From assembly GCF_013249045.1 (NCBI RefSeq), contig NZ_JABRWP010000008.1, forward strand, positions 62,001 to 126,000: a stretch of 64,000 nt of DNA. The letters are read 5' to 3'. Below, one piece after another: positions 24,641-35,389 of this stretch (its first letter is position 1; each line of letters begins with the position of its first letter). Source of the DNA: Winogradskyella eckloniae. GTDB taxonomy: Bacteria; Bacteroidota; Bacteroidia; Flavobacteriales; Flavobacteriaceae. The notes under the pieces are model-generated. The model searched no databases, was not told the origin of the DNA, and worked only from the letters and a program-made list of their open reading frames with translations. Position numbers and translations under genes: made by a program.

Positions 24641-26761
24641 ATGGCAAGAGATTTAAAATTTACTAGAAATATAGGTATTGCAGCACATATTGATGCTGGA
24701 AAAACTACAACGACAGAGCGTATTCTTTATTATACGGGTGTTTCGCACAAAATAGGTGAAGTACATGATGGTGCTGCAACTATGGATTGGATGGAGCAAG
24801 AGCAAGAAAGAGGTATTACAATTACGTCTGCTGCTACAACTTGTGAATGGAAGTTTCCTATTGAAAATGGGGAGCCAACTCCTGAAACAAAAGGTTATCA
24901 TTTTAATATTATAGATACTCCTGGTCACGTTGATTTTACGGTTGAAGTAAACCGTTCATTACGTGTATTAGATGGGTTAGTTTTCTTGTTTAGTGCAGTT
25001 GATGGTGTTGAGCCACAGTCTGAAACGAACTGGAGATTAGCAGATAATTATAAAGTACCTCGTATTGGTTTCGTTAATAAAATGGACCGTCAAGGATCTA
25101 ACTTTTTAGGTGTTTGTCAGCAGGTAAAAGATATGTTAAAGTCAAATGCAGTGCCAATTGTATTAAACATTGGTGATGAAATTGATTTTAAAGGTATTAT
25201 CGATTTAGTTAAAAATAGAGCTATTGTTTGGCATGATGAAACTCAAGGGGCAACTTTTGATGTTATCGAAATTCCAGATGAGCTTAAAGCAGAAGCAAGA
25301 AAGTATAGAGCTTTATTAATAGAAGAGGTAGCTAGTTACGATGAGAACTTATTAGAAAAGTTCATGGAGGATGAGGATTCTATTACAGAAGAAGAAGTGC
25401 ATGCTGCACTTAGAGCTGCTGTAATGGATATGGCTATTATTCCAATGATTTGTGGTTCTGCTTTCAAAAATAAAGGTGTACAGTTTTTATTAGACGCTGT
25501 ATGTCGTTATTTACCTTCGCCTACAGATAAAGAAGGTATTGTAGGTGTTAATCCAGAAACAGAGCAAGAAGAAATTCGTAAGCCAGATGTAAAGGAGCCA
25601 TTTGCTGCTTTAGCATTTAAAATTGCTACAGATCCTTTTGTGGGTCGTTTAGCATTCTTTAGAGCATATTCTGGTCGATTAGATGCTGGTTCTTACGTGT
25701 TAAATAATCGTTCTGGTAAAAAAGAACGTATCTCTCGTATCTATCAAATGCATGCTAACAAGCAGAACGCTATTGATTTTATTGAAGCTGGAGATATTGG
25801 AGCTGCTGTTGGATTTAAATCTATTAAGACAGGAGATACTTTAACAGCAGAAAAGCATCCAATAGTGTTAGAATCAATGGATTTTCCAGATCCAGTAATT
25901 GGTATCGCTGTTGAGCCTAAAACCAAGGCAGATGTTGATAAATTAGGAATTGGTTTGGCTAAATTAGCTGAGGAAGATCCGACATTTACAGTAAGATCAG
26001 ACGAAGCTTCAGGGCAAACAATTATTTCTGGAATGGGTGAGCTTCACTTAGATGTTATTGTAGATCGTTTAAAGCGTGAGTTCAAAGTAGAAGTTAACCA
26101 AGGTCAACCTCAAGTAGAATATAAAGAAGCTATTACAGCGTCTGCTGATCATAGAGAAGTTTATAAAAAACAATCTGGTGGTCGTGGTAAATTTGCGGAT
26201 ATCGTATTTACAATTGAGCCAGCTGACGAAGGTCAAGTAGGATTGCAATTTGAATCTGTAATTAAAGGTGGTAACGTTCCTAAAGAATTTATACCATCAA
26301 TTGAAAAAGGATTTAAACAAGCAATGATTAATGGGCCATTAGCAGGTTTCGAGGTGGATGCTATGAAAATTACTTTAAAAGATGGATCGTATCACGATGT
26401 CGATTCTGATCAATTATCTTTTGAGTTAGCAGCAAAATTAGGTTTTAAAAATGTGGCAAAAGCAGCTAAAGCTGTTATTATGGAGCCTATTATGAAACTT
26501 GAAGTTATTACTCCTGAAGAAAACATGGGTGATATTGTTGGAGATTTAAATAGAAGAAGAGGTCAAGTAAGTGATATGGGAGATAGAGCTGGAGCTAAAA
26601 CGGTTAAGGCTACTGTACCATTATCTGAAATGTTTGGTTATGTAACAACATTAAGAACGTTATCTTCAGGTCGTGCAACATCAACTATGGAATTTTCACA
26701 TTACGCAGAAACGCCTTCAAATATATCTGAAGAGGTGATTAAAGCATCTAAAGGAGAATAA
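24641..26761 (+). CDS. fusA: Elongation factor G
   Basis: This 706-residue translocation GTPase has G1 [17 protein letters not shown]2 [14 protein letters not shown]3 DTPGHVDFT and G4 NKMDR in order, then domains II-V ending with [19 protein letters not shown]. It catalyses mRNA-tRNA translocation and, with RRF, ribosome recycling. No tuf gene follows, and rpsJ starts 17 bp later. Confidence 0.98.
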   Translation: MARDLKFTRNIGIAAHIDAGKTTTTERILYYTGVSHKIGEVHDGAATMDWMEQEQERGITITSAATTCEWKFPIENGEPTPETKGYHFNIIDTPGHVDFTVEVNRSLRVLDGLVFLFSAVDGVEPQSETNWRLADNYKVPRIGFVNKMDRQGSNFLGVCQQVKDMLKSNAVPIVLNIGDEIDFKGIIDLVKNRAIVWHDETQGATFDVIEIPDELKAEARKYRALLIEEVASYDENLLEKFMEDEDSITEEEVHAALRAAVMDMAIIPMICGSAFKNKGVQFLLDAVCRYLPSPTDKEGIVGVNPETEQEEIRKPDVKEPFAALAFKIATDPFVGRLAFFRAYSGRLDAGSYVLNNRSGKKERISRIYQMHANKQNAIDFIEAGDIGAAVGFKSIKTGDTLTAEKHPIVLESMDFPDPVIGIAVEPKTKADVDKLGIGLAKLAEEDPTFTVRSDEASGQTIISGMGELHLDVIVDRLKREFKVEVNQGQPQVEYKEAITASADHREVYKKQSGGRGKFADIVFTIEPADEGQVGLQFESVIKGGNVPKEFIPSIEKGFKQAMINGPLAGFEVDAMKITLKDGSYHDVDSDQLSFELAAKLGFKNVAKAAKAVIMEPIMKLEVITPEENMGDIVGDLNRRRGQVSDMGDRAGAKTVKATVPLSEMFGYVTTLRTLSSGRATSTMEFSHYAETPSNISEEVIKASKGE

Positions 26762-26778
26762 TCTTAAAAGTTAAGAAA

Positions 26779-27084
26779 ATGAGTCAAAAAATAAGAATAA
26801 AATTAAAGTCTTACGATCATAACTTAGTAGATAAGTCTGCTGATAAGATTGTAAAAACAGTTAAAAGTACAGGTGCTGTAGTAACAGGTCCAATCCCGTT
26901 ACCAACACACAAGAAAATTTTTACTGTATTACGTTCACCACACGTAAATAAGAAGTCTAGAGAACAATTTCAATTAAGCTCTTACAAGAGATTATTAGAT
27001 ATTTATTCTTCGTCTTCAAAGACCATTGATGCTTTAATGAAGCTTGAATTACCAAGTGGAGTAGAAGTTGAAATTAAAGTGTAA
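26779..27084 (+). CDS. rpsJ: 30S ribosomal protein S10
   Basis: The 101-residue protein contains [38 protein letters not shown] and the C-terminal [21 protein letters not shown]10 is part of the 30S head and also a partner of NusB/NusG in antitermination. Here it is fused into the str operon rather than starting a separate S10 operon. A 126-bp gap follows before rplC. Confidence 0.98.
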   Translation: MSQKIRIKLKSYDHNLVDKSADKIVKTVKSTGAVVTGPIPLPTHKKIFTVLRSPHVNKKSREQFQLSSYKRLLDIYSSSSKTIDALMKLELPSGVEVEIKV

Positions 27085-27100
27085 TTACACAAGTAACATG

Positions 27101-27176
27101 TCCTAAGCTGCGAGCGAGGGAAAAACGGTATAAAATACAATTCAAGGCTGAAACGTATTTTCGGCCTTGAATTTTT
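27101..27176 (+). promoter_or_regulatory. Structured rpsJ-rplC spacer with terminator-like hairpin
   Basis: TTCAAGGCTGAA (27141-27152) pairs with TTCGGCCTTGAA (27160-27171), 12 pairs with one G-T and a 7-nt loop, followed by TTTTT. Just upstream is an unusually GC-rich stretch, CCTAAGCTGCGAGCGAGGG, that can fold as CCT/AGG and GCT/AGC stems. The layout is that of an attenuator or ribosomal-protein binding leader ahead of the L3-L4 genes. Confidence 0.6.
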
Positions 27177-27210
27177 AATAACAAATAGTAATAATTAATA
27201 AATAATAAAT

Positions 27211-27828
27211 ATGTCTGGGTTAATTGGAAAAAAAATCGGTATGACCAGCATTTTCGATGAAAATGGAAAGAATATTCCATGTACAGTAATCGAAGCTGGA
27301 CCATGTATCGTTACCCAAGTCAGAACTGAAGAAGTGGATGGTTATTCAGCCCTTCAATTAGGTTTCGATGACGCGACAGAAAAAAGCGCTACAAAAGCAG
27401 ACTTAGGTCATGCTAAAAAAGCGGGTACTTCTGTAAAACGCAAAGTTGTTGAATTCAAAGGTTTTGGTGAGGAGTACAAGTTAGGTGATGCAATCACAGT
27501 AGAACAGTTTACTGAAGGAGAATTTGTGGATATTGCAGGGACTTCAAAAGGTAAAGGTTTTCAAGGTGTTGTTAAGCGTCATGGATTTGGTGGTGTAGGT
27601 CAAGCAACGCATGGTCAACATAACCGTTTAAGAGCTCCAGGTTCTATTGGTGCAGCTTCTTATCCTGCGAGAGTTTTCAAAGGAATGAAGATGGCCGGAA
27701 GAATGGGCGGTGAAACAGTAAAAGTTCAAAATTTAAGAGTTTATAAAGTAGTTGCTGAAAAGAACTTACTTGTTGTAAAAGGATGTGTTCCTGGTCACAA
27801 GAATTCTTATGTAATCATTGAGAAGTAA
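27211..27828 (+). CDS. rplC: 50S ribosomal protein L3
   Basis: The 205-residue protein starts [19 protein letters not shown] and carries the long loop [15 protein letters not shown]...[15 protein letters not shown] that reaches the peptidyl-transferase centre. It is an early assembly protein. The stop and the rplD start share one base (TAATG at 27826-27830), so the two are coupled. Confidence 0.98.
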   Translation: MSGLIGKKIGMTSIFDENGKNIPCTVIEAGPCIVTQVRTEEVDGYSALQLGFDDATEKSATKADLGHAKKAGTSVKRKVVEFKGFGEEYKLGDAITVEQFTEGEFVDIAGTSKGKGFQGVVKRHGFGGVGQATHGQHNRLRAPGSIGAASYPARVFKGMKMAGRMGGETVKVQNLRVYKVVAEKNLLVVKGCVPGHKNSYVIIEK

Positions 27829-28457
27829 TGAAGGTAGCAGTTTTAGATATAAACGGAAAAGATACGGGTAGACAAGCAGAGCTTTCTAAAGACGTATTCG
27901 CTATAGAGCCTAATAATCATGCAGTCTATTTAGATGTTAAGCAATACTTAGCAAATCAAAGACAAGGTACGCATAAGGCAAAAGAAAGAGCAGAGATCGC
28001 TGGTAGTACACGAAAGATAAAGAAACAAAAAGGAACAGGTACGGCACGTGCTGGTTCTATCAAATCTGGTGTATTTAAAGGTGGTGGACGTATGTTTGGT
28101 CCTAGACCAAGAAACTATGGTTTTAAATTAAATAAGAATTTAAAGCGATTAGCACGTAAATCTGCATTAAGTATCAAAGCAAATGATAAATCAATTTTGG
28201 TTTTAGAAGACTTCAATTTTGAAGCTCCAAAAACAAAAAATTTCGTCAATGTTTTGAAGGCATTAGAGGTTGAAAACAAAAAATCTCTTATTGTGTTGGG
28301 TGGGTCAAATAATAATGTATATTTGTCATCACGTAATTTTAAAGGTTCAGAAGTTGTAACTACTTCAGAATTAAGCACTTATAAAATAATGAATGCTAAT
28401 AAAGTGATTCTTATTGAAAGTGCATTAGAAGGAATTGAATCGAATTTAAGTAAATAG
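27828..28457 (+). CDS. rplD: 50S ribosomal protein L4
   Basis: The 209-residue protein has the globular start [14 protein letters not shown] and the exit-tunnel loop [19 protein letters not shown]...FGPRPRNY. In E. coli L4 represses its own S10 operon by attenuation and by blocking translation, which makes the terminator-like hairpin before rplC an attractive target here. It overlaps rplC by 1 bp. Confidence 0.98.
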   Translation: MKVAVLDINGKDTGRQAELSKDVFAIEPNNHAVYLDVKQYLANQRQGTHKAKERAEIAGSTRKIKKQKGTGTARAGSIKSGVFKGGGRMFGPRPRNYGFKLNKNLKRLARKSALSIKANDKSILVLEDFNFEAPKTKNFVNVLKALEVENKKSLIVLGGSNNNVYLSSRNFKGSEVVTTSELSTYKIMNANKVILIESALEGIESNLSK

Positions 28458-28462
28458 AACAG

Positions 28463-28753
28463 ATGAGTATCTTAATAAAACCTATAATCACAGAAAAGGC
28501 AACCATGCAAAGTGAGTTGTTAAATGCGTATGCATTTGAAGTGAAAACAAAGGCGAACAAGGTAGAAATCAAAAAAGCGGTTGAGGCTGCTTATGGAGTT
28601 TCTGTAGAAAAAGTTCGTACGATAAATGTCCGTCCAGATAGAAGAACCCGTCATACAAAGACAGGTATTCAACATGGTAAAACAAATGCTGTTAAAAAAG
28701 CAATTGTACAACTGGCGGAAGGTGAAGTAATAGATTTATACACTAACATGTAA
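28463..28753 (+). CDS. rplW: 50S ribosomal protein L23
   Basis: This 96-residue protein at the tunnel exit is the docking site for trigger factor and SRP. It has the start MSILIKPIITEKATM, KANKVEIKKAVEAAYGVSV and VRTINVRPDRRTRHTKTG. It is 5 bp after rplD and 12 bp before rplB. Confidence 0.97.
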   Translation: MSILIKPIITEKATMQSELLNAYAFEVKTKANKVEIKKAVEAAYGVSVEKVRTINVRPDRRTRHTKTGIQHGKTNAVKKAIVQLAEGEVIDLYTNM

Positions 28754-28765
28754 TTTTAGACATTA

Positions 28766-29593
28766 ATGTCAGTAAGAAAATTAAAACCGATCACATCAGC
28801 TCAGCGATTTAGAGTAGTAAATGGATTTGACGCCATAACTACTGATAAGCCGGAGAAAAGCTTGCTTGCTCCGAAAAAAAGATCTGGTGGTAGAAACAGT
28901 CAAGGAAAAATGACCATGCGCCAATTGGGTGGAGGTCATAAGAAACGTTATCGTATCATTGATTTTAAACGTAACAAAGCAGGAATTCCTGCGGAGGTTA
29001 AATCAATAGAATACGATCCAAACAGAACTGCATTTATTGCATTATTGAATTACCAAGATGGTGAGAAACGTTATGTTATCGCACAGAATGGTTTGCAAGT
29101 AGGGCAAAATATAGTGTCTGGTGAAAGTGGAATTGCTCCAGAAATTGGAAATGCAATGCCTTTAAGTGAAATCCCTTTAGGTACAATTATTTCTTGTATA
29201 GAGTTGCGTCCAGGTCAAGGGGCTGTTATGGCTCGTAGTGCTGGTGCTTTTGCTCAGTTAATGGCAAGAGGTGATAAGTTCGCTACAGTGAAATTACCTT
29301 CAGGTGAAACTAGAATGATTTTAATCACGTGTATGGCAACAATTGGAGTTGTGTCTAACTCTGATCACCAGTTATTAGTATCTGGTAAAGCAGGTAGAAG
29401 TAGATGGTTAGGAAGACGTCCAAGAGTAAGACCAGTAGTGATGAATCCAGTAGATCACCCAATGGGTGGTGGTGAAGGTAAATCTTCAGGTGGACATCCA
29501 AGAAATAGAAACGGTGTTCCTGCTAAAGGATTTAGAACGCGTTCTAAGACAAAGTCGAGTAATAAGTATATTGTAGAACGTAGAAAGAAATAA
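28766..29593 (+). CDS. rplB: 50S ribosomal protein L2
   Basis: The 275-residue protein is needed for subunit joining and peptidyl transfer. It contains [20 protein letters not shown], the [14 protein letters not shown] core, and the C-terminal [20 protein letters not shown] with the conserved His of the active site region. The length and motifs are standard. Confidence 0.98.
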   Translation: MSVRKLKPITSAQRFRVVNGFDAITTDKPEKSLLAPKKRSGGRNSQGKMTMRQLGGGHKKRYRIIDFKRNKAGIPAEVKSIEYDPNRTAFIALLNYQDGEKRYVIAQNGLQVGQNIVSGESGIAPEIGNAMPLSEIPLGTIISCIELRPGQGAVMARSAGAFAQLMARGDKFATVKLPSGETRMILITCMATIGVVSNSDHQLLVSGKAGRSRWLGRRPRVRPVVMNPVDHPMGGGEGKSSGGHPRNRNGVPAKGFRTRSKTKSSNKYIVERRKK

Positions 29594-29603
29594 TTAAGAT
29601 AGT

Positions 29604-29882
29604 ATGGCACGTTCATTAAAAAAAGGACCTTATATCCACTATAAATTGGAAAATAAAGTTGCAGATAATGTAGCTTCAAATAAAAAGACAGTAATTAAAA
29701 CTTGGTCTAGAGCATCAATGATTTCTCCGGATTTCGTTGGGCAAACGATCGCAGTTCATAATGGTCGTCAATTTGTACCAGTTTATGTTACTGAAAATAT
29801 GGTAGGTCACAAATTAGGAGAATTTTCACCAACACGATCGTTTAGAGGTCATGCAGGTGCTAAGAATAAAGGTAAAAAATAA
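29604..29882 (+). CDS. rpsS: 30S ribosomal protein S19
   Basis: The 92-residue head protein shows [36 protein letters not shown] and [18 protein letters not shown]. It forms a complex with S13. It is 10 bp after rplB. Confidence 0.98.
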   Translation: MARSLKKGPYIHYKLENKVADNVASNKKTVIKTWSRASMISPDFVGQTIAVHNGRQFVPVYVTENMVGHKLGEFSPTRSFRGHAGAKNKGKK

Positions 29883-29887
29883 GAATC

Positions 29888-30295
29888 ATGGGAAGTCGTA
29901 AAAAACAAATGGCGGAAGCTATTAAGGCTGAAAAAAAGCAGATTGCTTTTGCTAAGCTAAATAACTGTCCTACATCACCTAGAAAAATGCGTTTAGTAGC
30001 GGATTTAGTAAGAGGTGAGAAGGCAGAGAAAGCTCTTCAGATTCTTAGATTTAGCCAAAAAGAAGCGTCACGTCGTTTAGAGAAACTTGTAATGTCTGCA
30101 ATAGCAAACTGGCAAGCTAAAAATGAAGATGCTGATGTTGAAGAAGCTAAACTTTATATCAAAGAGATAAGAGTTGATGGTGGCGCAATGCTTAAGCGTT
30201 TAAGACCAGCACCACAAGGAAGAGCACATAGAATAAGAAAGAGATCTAATCACGTAACAGTGGTAATAGATGCAATAAATAAAACACAAAGCTAA
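29888..30295 (+). CDS. rplV: 50S ribosomal protein L22
   Basis: The 135-residue protein lines the exit tunnel with its beta-hairpin ([20 protein letters not shown], about 97-116), the site of macrolide-resistance mutations; none is apparent. The N-terminus ([18 protein letters not shown]) is a basic extension compared with the 110-residue E. coli protein. It is 5 bp after rpsS. Confidence 0.97.
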   Translation: MGSRKKQMAEAIKAEKKQIAFAKLNNCPTSPRKMRLVADLVRGEKAEKALQILRFSQKEASRRLEKLVMSAIANWQAKNEDADVEEAKLYIKEIRVDGGAMLKRLRPAPQGRAHRIRKRSNHVTVVIDAINKTQS

Positions 30296-30304
30296 GATAG
30301 AGAT

Positions 30305-31021
30305 ATGGGACAAAAGACAAATCCAATCGGAAATCGCTTAGGAATTATCAGAGGATGGGAATCTAACTGGTACGGAGGAAACGATTATGGTGATAAACTT
30401 GCCGAAGACGATAAGATTAGAAGATACGTTCATGCGCGTTTATCTAAAGCTAGTGTAAGTAGAGTAATTATTGAGCGTACGCTTAAACTTGTAACCGTTA
30501 CTATCACTACTGCTAGACCTGGTATTATTATCGGTAAAGGTGGCCAAGAGGTAGATAAGTTAAAAGAAGAGCTTAAGAAAATTACTGGTAAAGAGGTTCA
30601 ATTGAACATCTTTGAGATAAAGAGACCTGAACTCGATGCGTATTTAGTAGCAGCAAGTGTTGCGCGTCAAATAGAAAGTAGAATTTCTTACAGACGTGCT
30701 ATAAAAATGGCTATTGCAGCAGCTATGCGTATGAATGCTGAAGGAATTAAAATTCAAATTAGTGGTCGTTTAAATGGTGCTGAAATGGCACGATCAGAAC
30801 ACTATAAAGAAGGAAGAATTCCTTTGTCTACATTTAGAGCTGATATTGATTATGCTCTTGTTGAGGCACATACTACTTATGGTAGATTGGGCATCAAAGT
30901 TTGGATTATGAAAGGCGAAGTATATGGAAAAAGAGAACTTTCTCCATTAGTTGGCTTATCTAAGCAAAAAAGTAAAGGTGGACGCGGTGGAAATAAGAAC
31001 CAATCTCGTCGTAGAAAGTAA
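30305..31021 (+). CDS. rpsC: 30S ribosomal protein S3
   Basis: The 238-residue protein has the N-terminal [20 protein letters not shown], a KH RNA-binding domain ([20 protein letters not shown], about 60-80) and the C-terminal [21 protein letters not shown]3 takes part in mRNA entry and helicase activity. It ends in a basic tail ([14 protein letters not shown]). Confidence 0.98.
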   Translation: MGQKTNPIGNRLGIIRGWESNWYGGNDYGDKLAEDDKIRRYVHARLSKASVSRVIIERTLKLVTVTITTARPGIIIGKGGQEVDKLKEELKKITGKEVQLNIFEIKRPELDAYLVAASVARQIESRISYRRAIKMAIAAAMRMNAEGIKIQISGRLNGAEMARSEHYKEGRIPLSTFRADIDYALVEAHTTYGRLGIKVWIMKGEVYGKRELSPLVGLSKQKSKGGRGGNKNQSRRRK

Positions 31022-31041
31022 TTTTTTAAAGAAAAGAAAAA

Positions 31042-31461
31042 ATGTTACAGCCTAAAAGAACAAAATTTCGTAAGCAGCAAAAAGGACGTATGAAAGGAAA
31101 TGCGGGAAGAGGACATTTGTTATCAAATGGAACTTTCGGTATTAAGTCACTAGAGTCGACTTTTATTACTGCACGTCAAATAGAAGCAGCACGTATTGCG
31201 GCTACTCGTTACATGAAAAGAGAAGGATCGTTATGGATTAAAATATTTCCAGACAAGCCTATTACAAAGAAACCTCTTGAAGTACGTATGGGTAAAGGTA
31301 AAGGTGGTGTTGAATATTGGGCAGCAGTGGTTAAACCAGGACGTATGTTATTTGAAATAAGTGGCGTGCCATTAGACGTAGCTCAAGAAGCATTGCGTTT
31401 AGCAGCACAAAAACTTCCGGTAAAAACTAAGTTTATCATAGCTAGAGATTACGAAGCTTAA
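31042..31461 (+). CDS. rplP: 50S ribosomal protein L16
   Basis: The 139-residue late-assembly protein contacts the elbow of A-site tRNA. It begins [19 protein letters not shown] and includes [19 protein letters not shown], the conserved GKGKG...W region, and [17 protein letters not shown] near the end. It is 20 bp after rpsC. Confidence 0.98.
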   Translation: MLQPKRTKFRKQQKGRMKGNAGRGHLLSNGTFGIKSLESTFITARQIEAARIAATRYMKREGSLWIKIFPDKPITKKPLEVRMGKGKGGVEYWAAVVKPGRMLFEISGVPLDVAQEALRLAAQKLPVKTKFIIARDYEA

Positions 31462-31473
31462 TAAAAAGATATT

Positions 31474-31665
31474 ATGAAGCAATCAGAAATTAAACAGCTT
31501 TCAACGGCTGAGTTACAAGAGAAACTTAGTGAGACTAAAAAGAGTTATACAGACCTAAAAATGGCTCATACTATTTCTCCTTTAGACAATCCAATCCAGT
31601 TACGTGTAGCACGTCGTGCAGTAGCTAGAGTGGCAACTGAATTAACTAAAAGAGACGTACAATAA
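31474..31665 (+). CDS. rpmC: 50S ribosomal protein L29
   Basis: This 63-residue two-helix protein lies near the tunnel exit. It starts MKQSEIKQLSTAELQEKL and has the C-terminal NPIQLRVARRAVARVATEL, normal for L29. It is 12 bp after rplP. Confidence 0.95.
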   Translation: MKQSEIKQLSTAELQEKLSETKKSYTDLKMAHTISPLDNPIQLRVARRAVARVATELTKRDVQ

Positions 31666-31682
31666 TTGTATTCTGCTGAAAG

Positions 31683-31940
31683 ATGGAAAAAAGAAACTTA
31701 AGAAAAGAACGTATAGGGATCGTAACTAGTAACAAAATGGAGAAATCTATTGTTGTATCTGAAGTTAAGAAAGTAAAACACCCTATGTATGGAAAGTTCG
31801 TGTTAAAGACAAAGAAATATGTCGCACACGATGAAACAAACGACTGCAACGAAGGCGATACTGTAAAGATAATGGAAACAAGACCTTTAAGTAAGTCTAA
31901 ATGTTGGAGATTAGTAGAAATAATTGAAAGAGCGAAGTAA
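31683..31940 (+). CDS. rpsQ: 30S ribosomal protein S17
   Basis: The 85-residue OB-fold protein shows [19 protein letters not shown], the conserved [20 protein letters not shown] region and [20 protein letters not shown]. It is a primary 16S rRNA 5'-domain binder. It is 17 bp after rpmC and 2 bp before rplN. Confidence 0.97.
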   Translation: MEKRNLRKERIGIVTSNKMEKSIVVSEVKKVKHPMYGKFVLKTKKYVAHDETNDCNEGDTVKIMETRPLSKSKCWRLVEIIERAK

Positions 31941-31942
31941 TT

Positions 31943-32311
31943 ATGGTACAACAAGAATCAAGATTAAAAGTAGCTGATAACACTGGTGCAAAGGAAGTTT
32001 TAACTATCCGTGTATTAGGAGGAACTAAAAGAAGGTACGCTTCTGTAGGAGACAAAATTGTTGTTTCTGTAAAAGATGCAACACCTAATGGAAACATTAA
32101 AAAAGGTGCTGTGTCTACTGCGGTTGTAGTACGTACTGCAAAAGAAGTAAGACGTCCAGATGGATCTTACATTCGTTTTGATGACAATGCGTGTGTATTA
32201 TTAAATCCGCAAGGAGAGATGAGAGGCACACGTGTTTTTGGTCCTGTAGCTAGAGAACTTCGTGATAAACAATTCATGAAAATTGTATCATTGGCACCTG
32301 AAGTGCTTTAA
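31943..32311 (+). CDS. rplN: 50S ribosomal protein L14
   Basis: The 122-residue protein has [19 protein letters not shown] at the start and ends with [19 protein letters not shown]14 forms an inter-subunit bridge and is the docking site of the silencing factor RsfS, which is also encoded in this window (50925-51296). Length and motifs are standard. Confidence 0.98.
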   Translation: MVQQESRLKVADNTGAKEVLTIRVLGGTKRRYASVGDKIVVSVKDATPNGNIKKGAVSTAVVVRTAKEVRRPDGSYIRFDDNACVLLNPQGEMRGTRVFGPVARELRDKQFMKIVSLAPEVL

Positions 32312-32323
32312 TTGATAAATAAA

Positions 32324-32635
32324 ATGACAAAGCTAAAGATAAAATCAGGAGATACAGTAAAAGTAGTTGCAGGTGACCATAAAGGTACAGAAGGCAAAGT
32401 ACTTAAAGTATTAGTAGATAAAAACAAAGCCATCGTAGAAGGTGTAAATATGGTTAAGAAACATACGAAACCAAGTGCACAAAATCCTCAAGGTGGAATT
32501 GTAGAGAAAGAAGCATCAATTCATATTTCAAATTTAACGTTGTTAACTTCGAAAGGAGAAGCGACTAGAGTTGGTTATAAAATGGATGGGGATAATAAAG
32601 TGAGATTTTCTAAAAAATCTAATGAAGTAATTTAA
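32324..32635 (+). CDS. rplX: 50S ribosomal protein L24
   Basis: The ATG at 32324 gives 103 residues with the KOW motif ([19 protein letters not shown], about 10-28) and [21 protein letters not shown]24 initiates 50S assembly. A TTG at 32312 directly abutting the rplN stop would add four residues and is less likely. Confidence 0.96.
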   Translation: MTKLKIKSGDTVKVVAGDHKGTEGKVLKVLVDKNKAIVEGVNMVKKHTKPSAQNPQGGIVEKEASIHISNLTLLTSKGEATRVGYKMDGDNKVRFSKKSNEVI

Positions 32636-32637
32636 TT

Positions 32638-33189
32638 ATGGCTTACGTTGCAAGATTAAAACAAGAGTATAAGGACAAAGTTGTTGCTGCTCTTACGGAA
32701 GAATTTGGATATAAAAATGTAATGCAAGTACCTAAACTTGAAAAGATAGTAATATCTAAAGGTGTTGGTGCTGCTGTGGCAGATAAAAAATTAATTGATC
32801 ATGCTGTAGAGGAACTTACAAAAATATCTGGACAGAAAGCTATACAAACAATGTCTAAGAAGGATGTTGCTTCATTTAAGTTACGTAAAGGGATGCCAAT
32901 TGGTGCTAAAGTAACTTTAAGAGGTGAGCAAATGTATGAGTTCTTAGATCGTTTAGTAACTTCAGCTTTGCCTAGAGTTAGAGATTTTAACGGTATCAAA
33001 GCAACAGGTTTTGATGGTCGTGGAAATTATAACTTAGGTGTTGTAGAACAAATCATTTTCCCAGAAATAGATATTGATAAAATCAATAAAATTTCAGGAA
33101 TGGATATAACATTCGTTACCTCTGCTGCGACAGATAAGGAAGCGAAGTCTTTATTAACAGAACTAGGATTACCATTTAAAAAGAATTAA
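32638..33189 (+). CDS. rplE: 50S ribosomal protein L5
   Basis: The 183-residue protein binds 5S rRNA and the P-site tRNA. It includes [20 protein letters not shown], the [20 protein letters not shown] strand and the C-terminal [18 protein letters not shown]. It is 2 bp after rplX and 2 bp before rpsN. Confidence 0.98.
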   Translation: MAYVARLKQEYKDKVVAALTEEFGYKNVMQVPKLEKIVISKGVGAAVADKKLIDHAVEELTKISGQKAIQTMSKKDVASFKLRKGMPIGAKVTLRGEQMYEFLDRLVTSALPRVRDFNGIKATGFDGRGNYNLGVVEQIIFPEIDIDKINKISGMDITFVTSAATDKEAKSLLTELGLPFKKN

Positions 33190-33191
33190 TT

Positions 33192-33461
33192 ATGGCTAAA
33201 GAATCAATGAAAGCCCGTGAGGTGAAGCGTTCTAAAACGGTAGCTAAATATGCTGAAAAACGCAAAGCTTTAAAAGAAGCTGGTGATTATGAAGCATTAC
33301 AAAAATTACCAAAAAATGCTTCTCCAATACGTCAGCATAACCGTTGTAAACTTACAGGAAGACCAAAAGGTTATATGAGACAATTTGGAATTTCTCGTGT
33401 AACGTTTAGAGAAATGGCTAACCAAGGGTTAATTCCTGGAGTTAAGAAAGCAAGCTGGTAA
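33192..33461 (+). CDS. rpsN: 30S ribosomal protein S14 (zinc-free form)
   Basis: The 89-residue protein is the long form of S14. The core [20 protein letters not shown] keeps a single cysteine, so the CxxC...CxxC zinc site of the short (61-residue) form is absent. S14 completes the 30S head. A 63-bp structured gap separates it from rpsH. Confidence 0.97.
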   Translation: MAKESMKAREVKRSKTVAKYAEKRKALKEAGDYEALQKLPKNASPIRQHNRCKLTGRPKGYMRQFGISRVTFREMANQGLIPGVKKASW

Positions 33462-33473
33462 AAATTATAAATT

Positions 33474-33510
33474 GGTTTCAGGTTTGGCAATAGTGCCAAA
33501 AACCGCTACC
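33474..33510 (+). promoter_or_regulatory. Hairpin in the rpsN-rpsH spacer
   Basis: TTTGGC (33483-33488) pairs perfectly with GCCAAA (33495-33500) around AATAGT. GG (33481-33482) can pair with CC (33503-33504) across two bulged A residues, and an outer GGT/ACC pair is possible. There is no T-run, so this is not a terminator. An S8-type autoregulatory site is possible because it sits just before rpsH. Confidence 0.45.
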
Positions 33511-33524
33511 GCAAATTAATAAAT

Positions 33525-33923
33525 ATGTATACAGATCCAATAGCGGATTATTTAACGCGAGTTAGAAATGCAGTAAAAGCCAACCATAGAGTGGTTGAAA
33601 TTCCTGCATCTAACTTAAAAAAAGAAATAACTAAGATTTTATTCGATCAAGGATATATCTTAAGTTATAAATTTGATGACTCTACAGTACAAGGTACAAT
33701 TAAGATTGCACTAAAGTATAGTAAAGAGACTAAAGAGTCTGTCATTAAAAAAATTCAAAGAATCAGTAAACCAGGTTTACGTAAATATGCTTCTTCTAAC
33801 GAAATGCCAAGAATCCTTAACGGTTTAGGTATTGCAATTGTATCTACTTCTCATGGAGTAATGACAGGTAAACAAGCGCAAAGAGAAAATGTTGGTGGTG
33901 AAGTTTTATGTTACGTATACTAA
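33525..33923 (+). CDS. rpsH: 30S ribosomal protein S8
   Basis: The 132-residue protein binds the central domain of 16S rRNA. It starts MYTDPIADYLTRVRNAVKA and has the C-terminal STSHGVMTGKQAQRENVGGE motif that recognises helix 21. In E. coli S8 represses the spc operon by binding its mRNA. The hairpin just upstream is the only notable structure in this part of the cluster. Confidence 0.98.
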   Translation: MYTDPIADYLTRVRNAVKANHRVVEIPASNLKKEITKILFDQGYILSYKFDDSTVQGTIKIALKYSKETKESVIKKIQRISKPGLRKYASSNEMPRILNGLGIAIVSTSHGVMTGKQAQRENVGGEVLCYVY

Positions 33924-33935
33924 AAACAGGAAATT

Positions 33936-34478
33936 ATGTCAAGAATAGGTAAAAACCCAATAACAGTTCCTGAAGGTGTAACACTTGAAATAAAGGACAA
34001 CGTAATTACTGCTAAAGGTAAATTAGGAGAATTATCTCAAGAGTATTCAGATATTGAAATTAAATTAGAAGATGGTACTATAACATTAGAGCGTGCTTCT
34101 GATAAGAAAGATTTAAGAGCAAAACATGGTCTTTATAGAGCATTAATTGCAAATATGATTGAAGGCGTATCTAAAGGCTGGACCAAAGAATTAGAATTAG
34201 TTGGTGTAGGTTACAGAGCTTCAAATCAAGGACAAAAGTTAGATTTAGCAGTTGGATTTTCTCATAACATAGTTATGGATATTGCTCCAGAAGTGAAAGT
34301 TGAAACGATTTCGGAGAAAGGAAAAAATCCTATAGTAAAATTAACGTCTTTTGACAAACAATTAGTTGGTCAAGTTGCTGCTAAAATTCGTGGCTTCAGA
34401 AAACCAGAACCTTACAAAGGAAAAGGTATCAAGTTTGTTGGTGAAGAAATTAGAAGAAAAGCAGGTAAATCAGCGTAA
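33936..34478 (+). CDS. rplF: 50S ribosomal protein L6
   Basis: The 180-residue protein consists of two similar domains. It starts MSRIGKNPITVPEGVTLEI, has the domain junction KELELVGVGYRASNQGQKL and ends with FRKPEPYKGKGIKFVGEEIR. It lies near the sarcin-ricin loop and GTPase centre. It is 12 bp after rpsH. Confidence 0.98.
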   Translation: MSRIGKNPITVPEGVTLEIKDNVITAKGKLGELSQEYSDIEIKLEDGTITLERASDKKDLRAKHGLYRALIANMIEGVSKGWTKELELVGVGYRASNQGQKLDLAVGFSHNIVMDIAPEVKVETISEKGKNPIVKLTSFDKQLVGQVAAKIRGFRKPEPYKGKGIKFVGEEIRRKAGKSA

Positions 34479-34488
34479 TAATTAAGTT

Positions 34489-34845
34489 ATGGCATTGACA
34501 AAGAACGAAAGAAGATTAAGAATTAAGAGCAGAATCCGTAAGGTAGTATCTGGTACTGAAACTAGACCAAGATTAGCTGTTTTTAGAAGTAATAAAGAGA
34601 TATATGCTCAAATAGTGGATGATGTATCTGGTAAAACTTTGGCAGCAGCATCTTCTAGAGATAAAGATATAGCGAAGTCTAAAGGAAACAAAACAGAAAT
34701 TGCAGCGTTAGTTGGAAAATCTGTTGCTGAAAGAGCTATGAAAGCTGGTGTTGAAACTATTTCTTTTGATAGAGGTGGTTATTTATATCATGGAAGAGTA
34801 AAATCATTAGCAGAAGGTGCTAGAGAAGCAGGACTTAAATTTTAA
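34489..34845 (+). CDS. rplR: 50S ribosomal protein L18
   Basis: The 118-residue 5S rRNA-binding protein has [38 protein letters not shown] and the C-terminal [20 protein letters not shown]. It is normal in length, 10 bp after rplF and 6 bp before rpsE. Confidence 0.98.
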   Translation: MALTKNERRLRIKSRIRKVVSGTETRPRLAVFRSNKEIYAQIVDDVSGKTLAAASSRDKDIAKSKGNKTEIAALVGKSVAERAMKAGVETISFDRGGYLYHGRVKSLAEGAREAGLKF

Positions 34846-34851
34846 GACATT

Positions 34852-35376
34852 ATGTATCAAAAATATAAAAACGCAGAGCTTGTTAAACCAGGCGGATTAG
34901 AATTGAAAGATCGTTTAGTTGGCGTTCAGCGTGTAACTAAAGTAACTAAAGGTGGTAGAGCATTTGGTTTTTCTGCAATTGTTGTTGTAGGTGACGAAAC
35001 AAATGTTGTAGGACACGGTTTAGGAAAATCTAAAGATGTTGCTACAGCAATTGCTAAAGCAGTTGAAGACGCAAAGAAAAACTTAGTGAGAATTCCTATC
35101 ATTAAAGGTACTTTGCCACATGAGCAAAAAGGTAAATTTGGTGGAGCAAGAGTAAATATAATTCCAGCAGCACCTGGTACAGGTGTTATTGCAGGTGGAG
35201 CGGTAAGAGTTGTTTTGGAAGCAGTAGGTGTACATGATGTATTATCTAAGTCACAAGGTTCTTCAAATCCTCATAATGTAGTAAAAGCAACATTTGATGC
35301 TTTATTACAATTAAGAGATGCTAAGTCTGTAGCTAAAGAGCGTGGAATTTCACTTGAAAAAGTATTTAACGGTTAA
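34852..35376 (+). CDS. rpsE: 30S ribosomal protein S5
   Basis: The 174-residue protein acts in decoding fidelity and mRNA unwinding. It contains [39 protein letters not shown] and [20 protein letters not shown]. The spectinomycin-site loop appears wild type. It is followed by rpmD after 13 bp. Confidence 0.98.
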   Translation: MYQKYKNAELVKPGGLELKDRLVGVQRVTKVTKGGRAFGFSAIVVVGDETNVVGHGLGKSKDVATAIAKAVEDAKKNLVRIPIIKGTLPHEQKGKFGGARVNIIPAAPGTGVIAGGAVRVVLEAVGVHDVLSKSQGSSNPHNVVKATFDALLQLRDAKSVAKERGISLEKVFNG

Positions 35377-35389
35377 TCGATAGGATAAG

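Noticed and set aside
24641-27084. Missing tuf between fusA and rpsJ as a deletion
   Set aside because: Bacteroidota commonly carry tuf elsewhere, and the 17-bp fusA-rpsJ spacing looks native.
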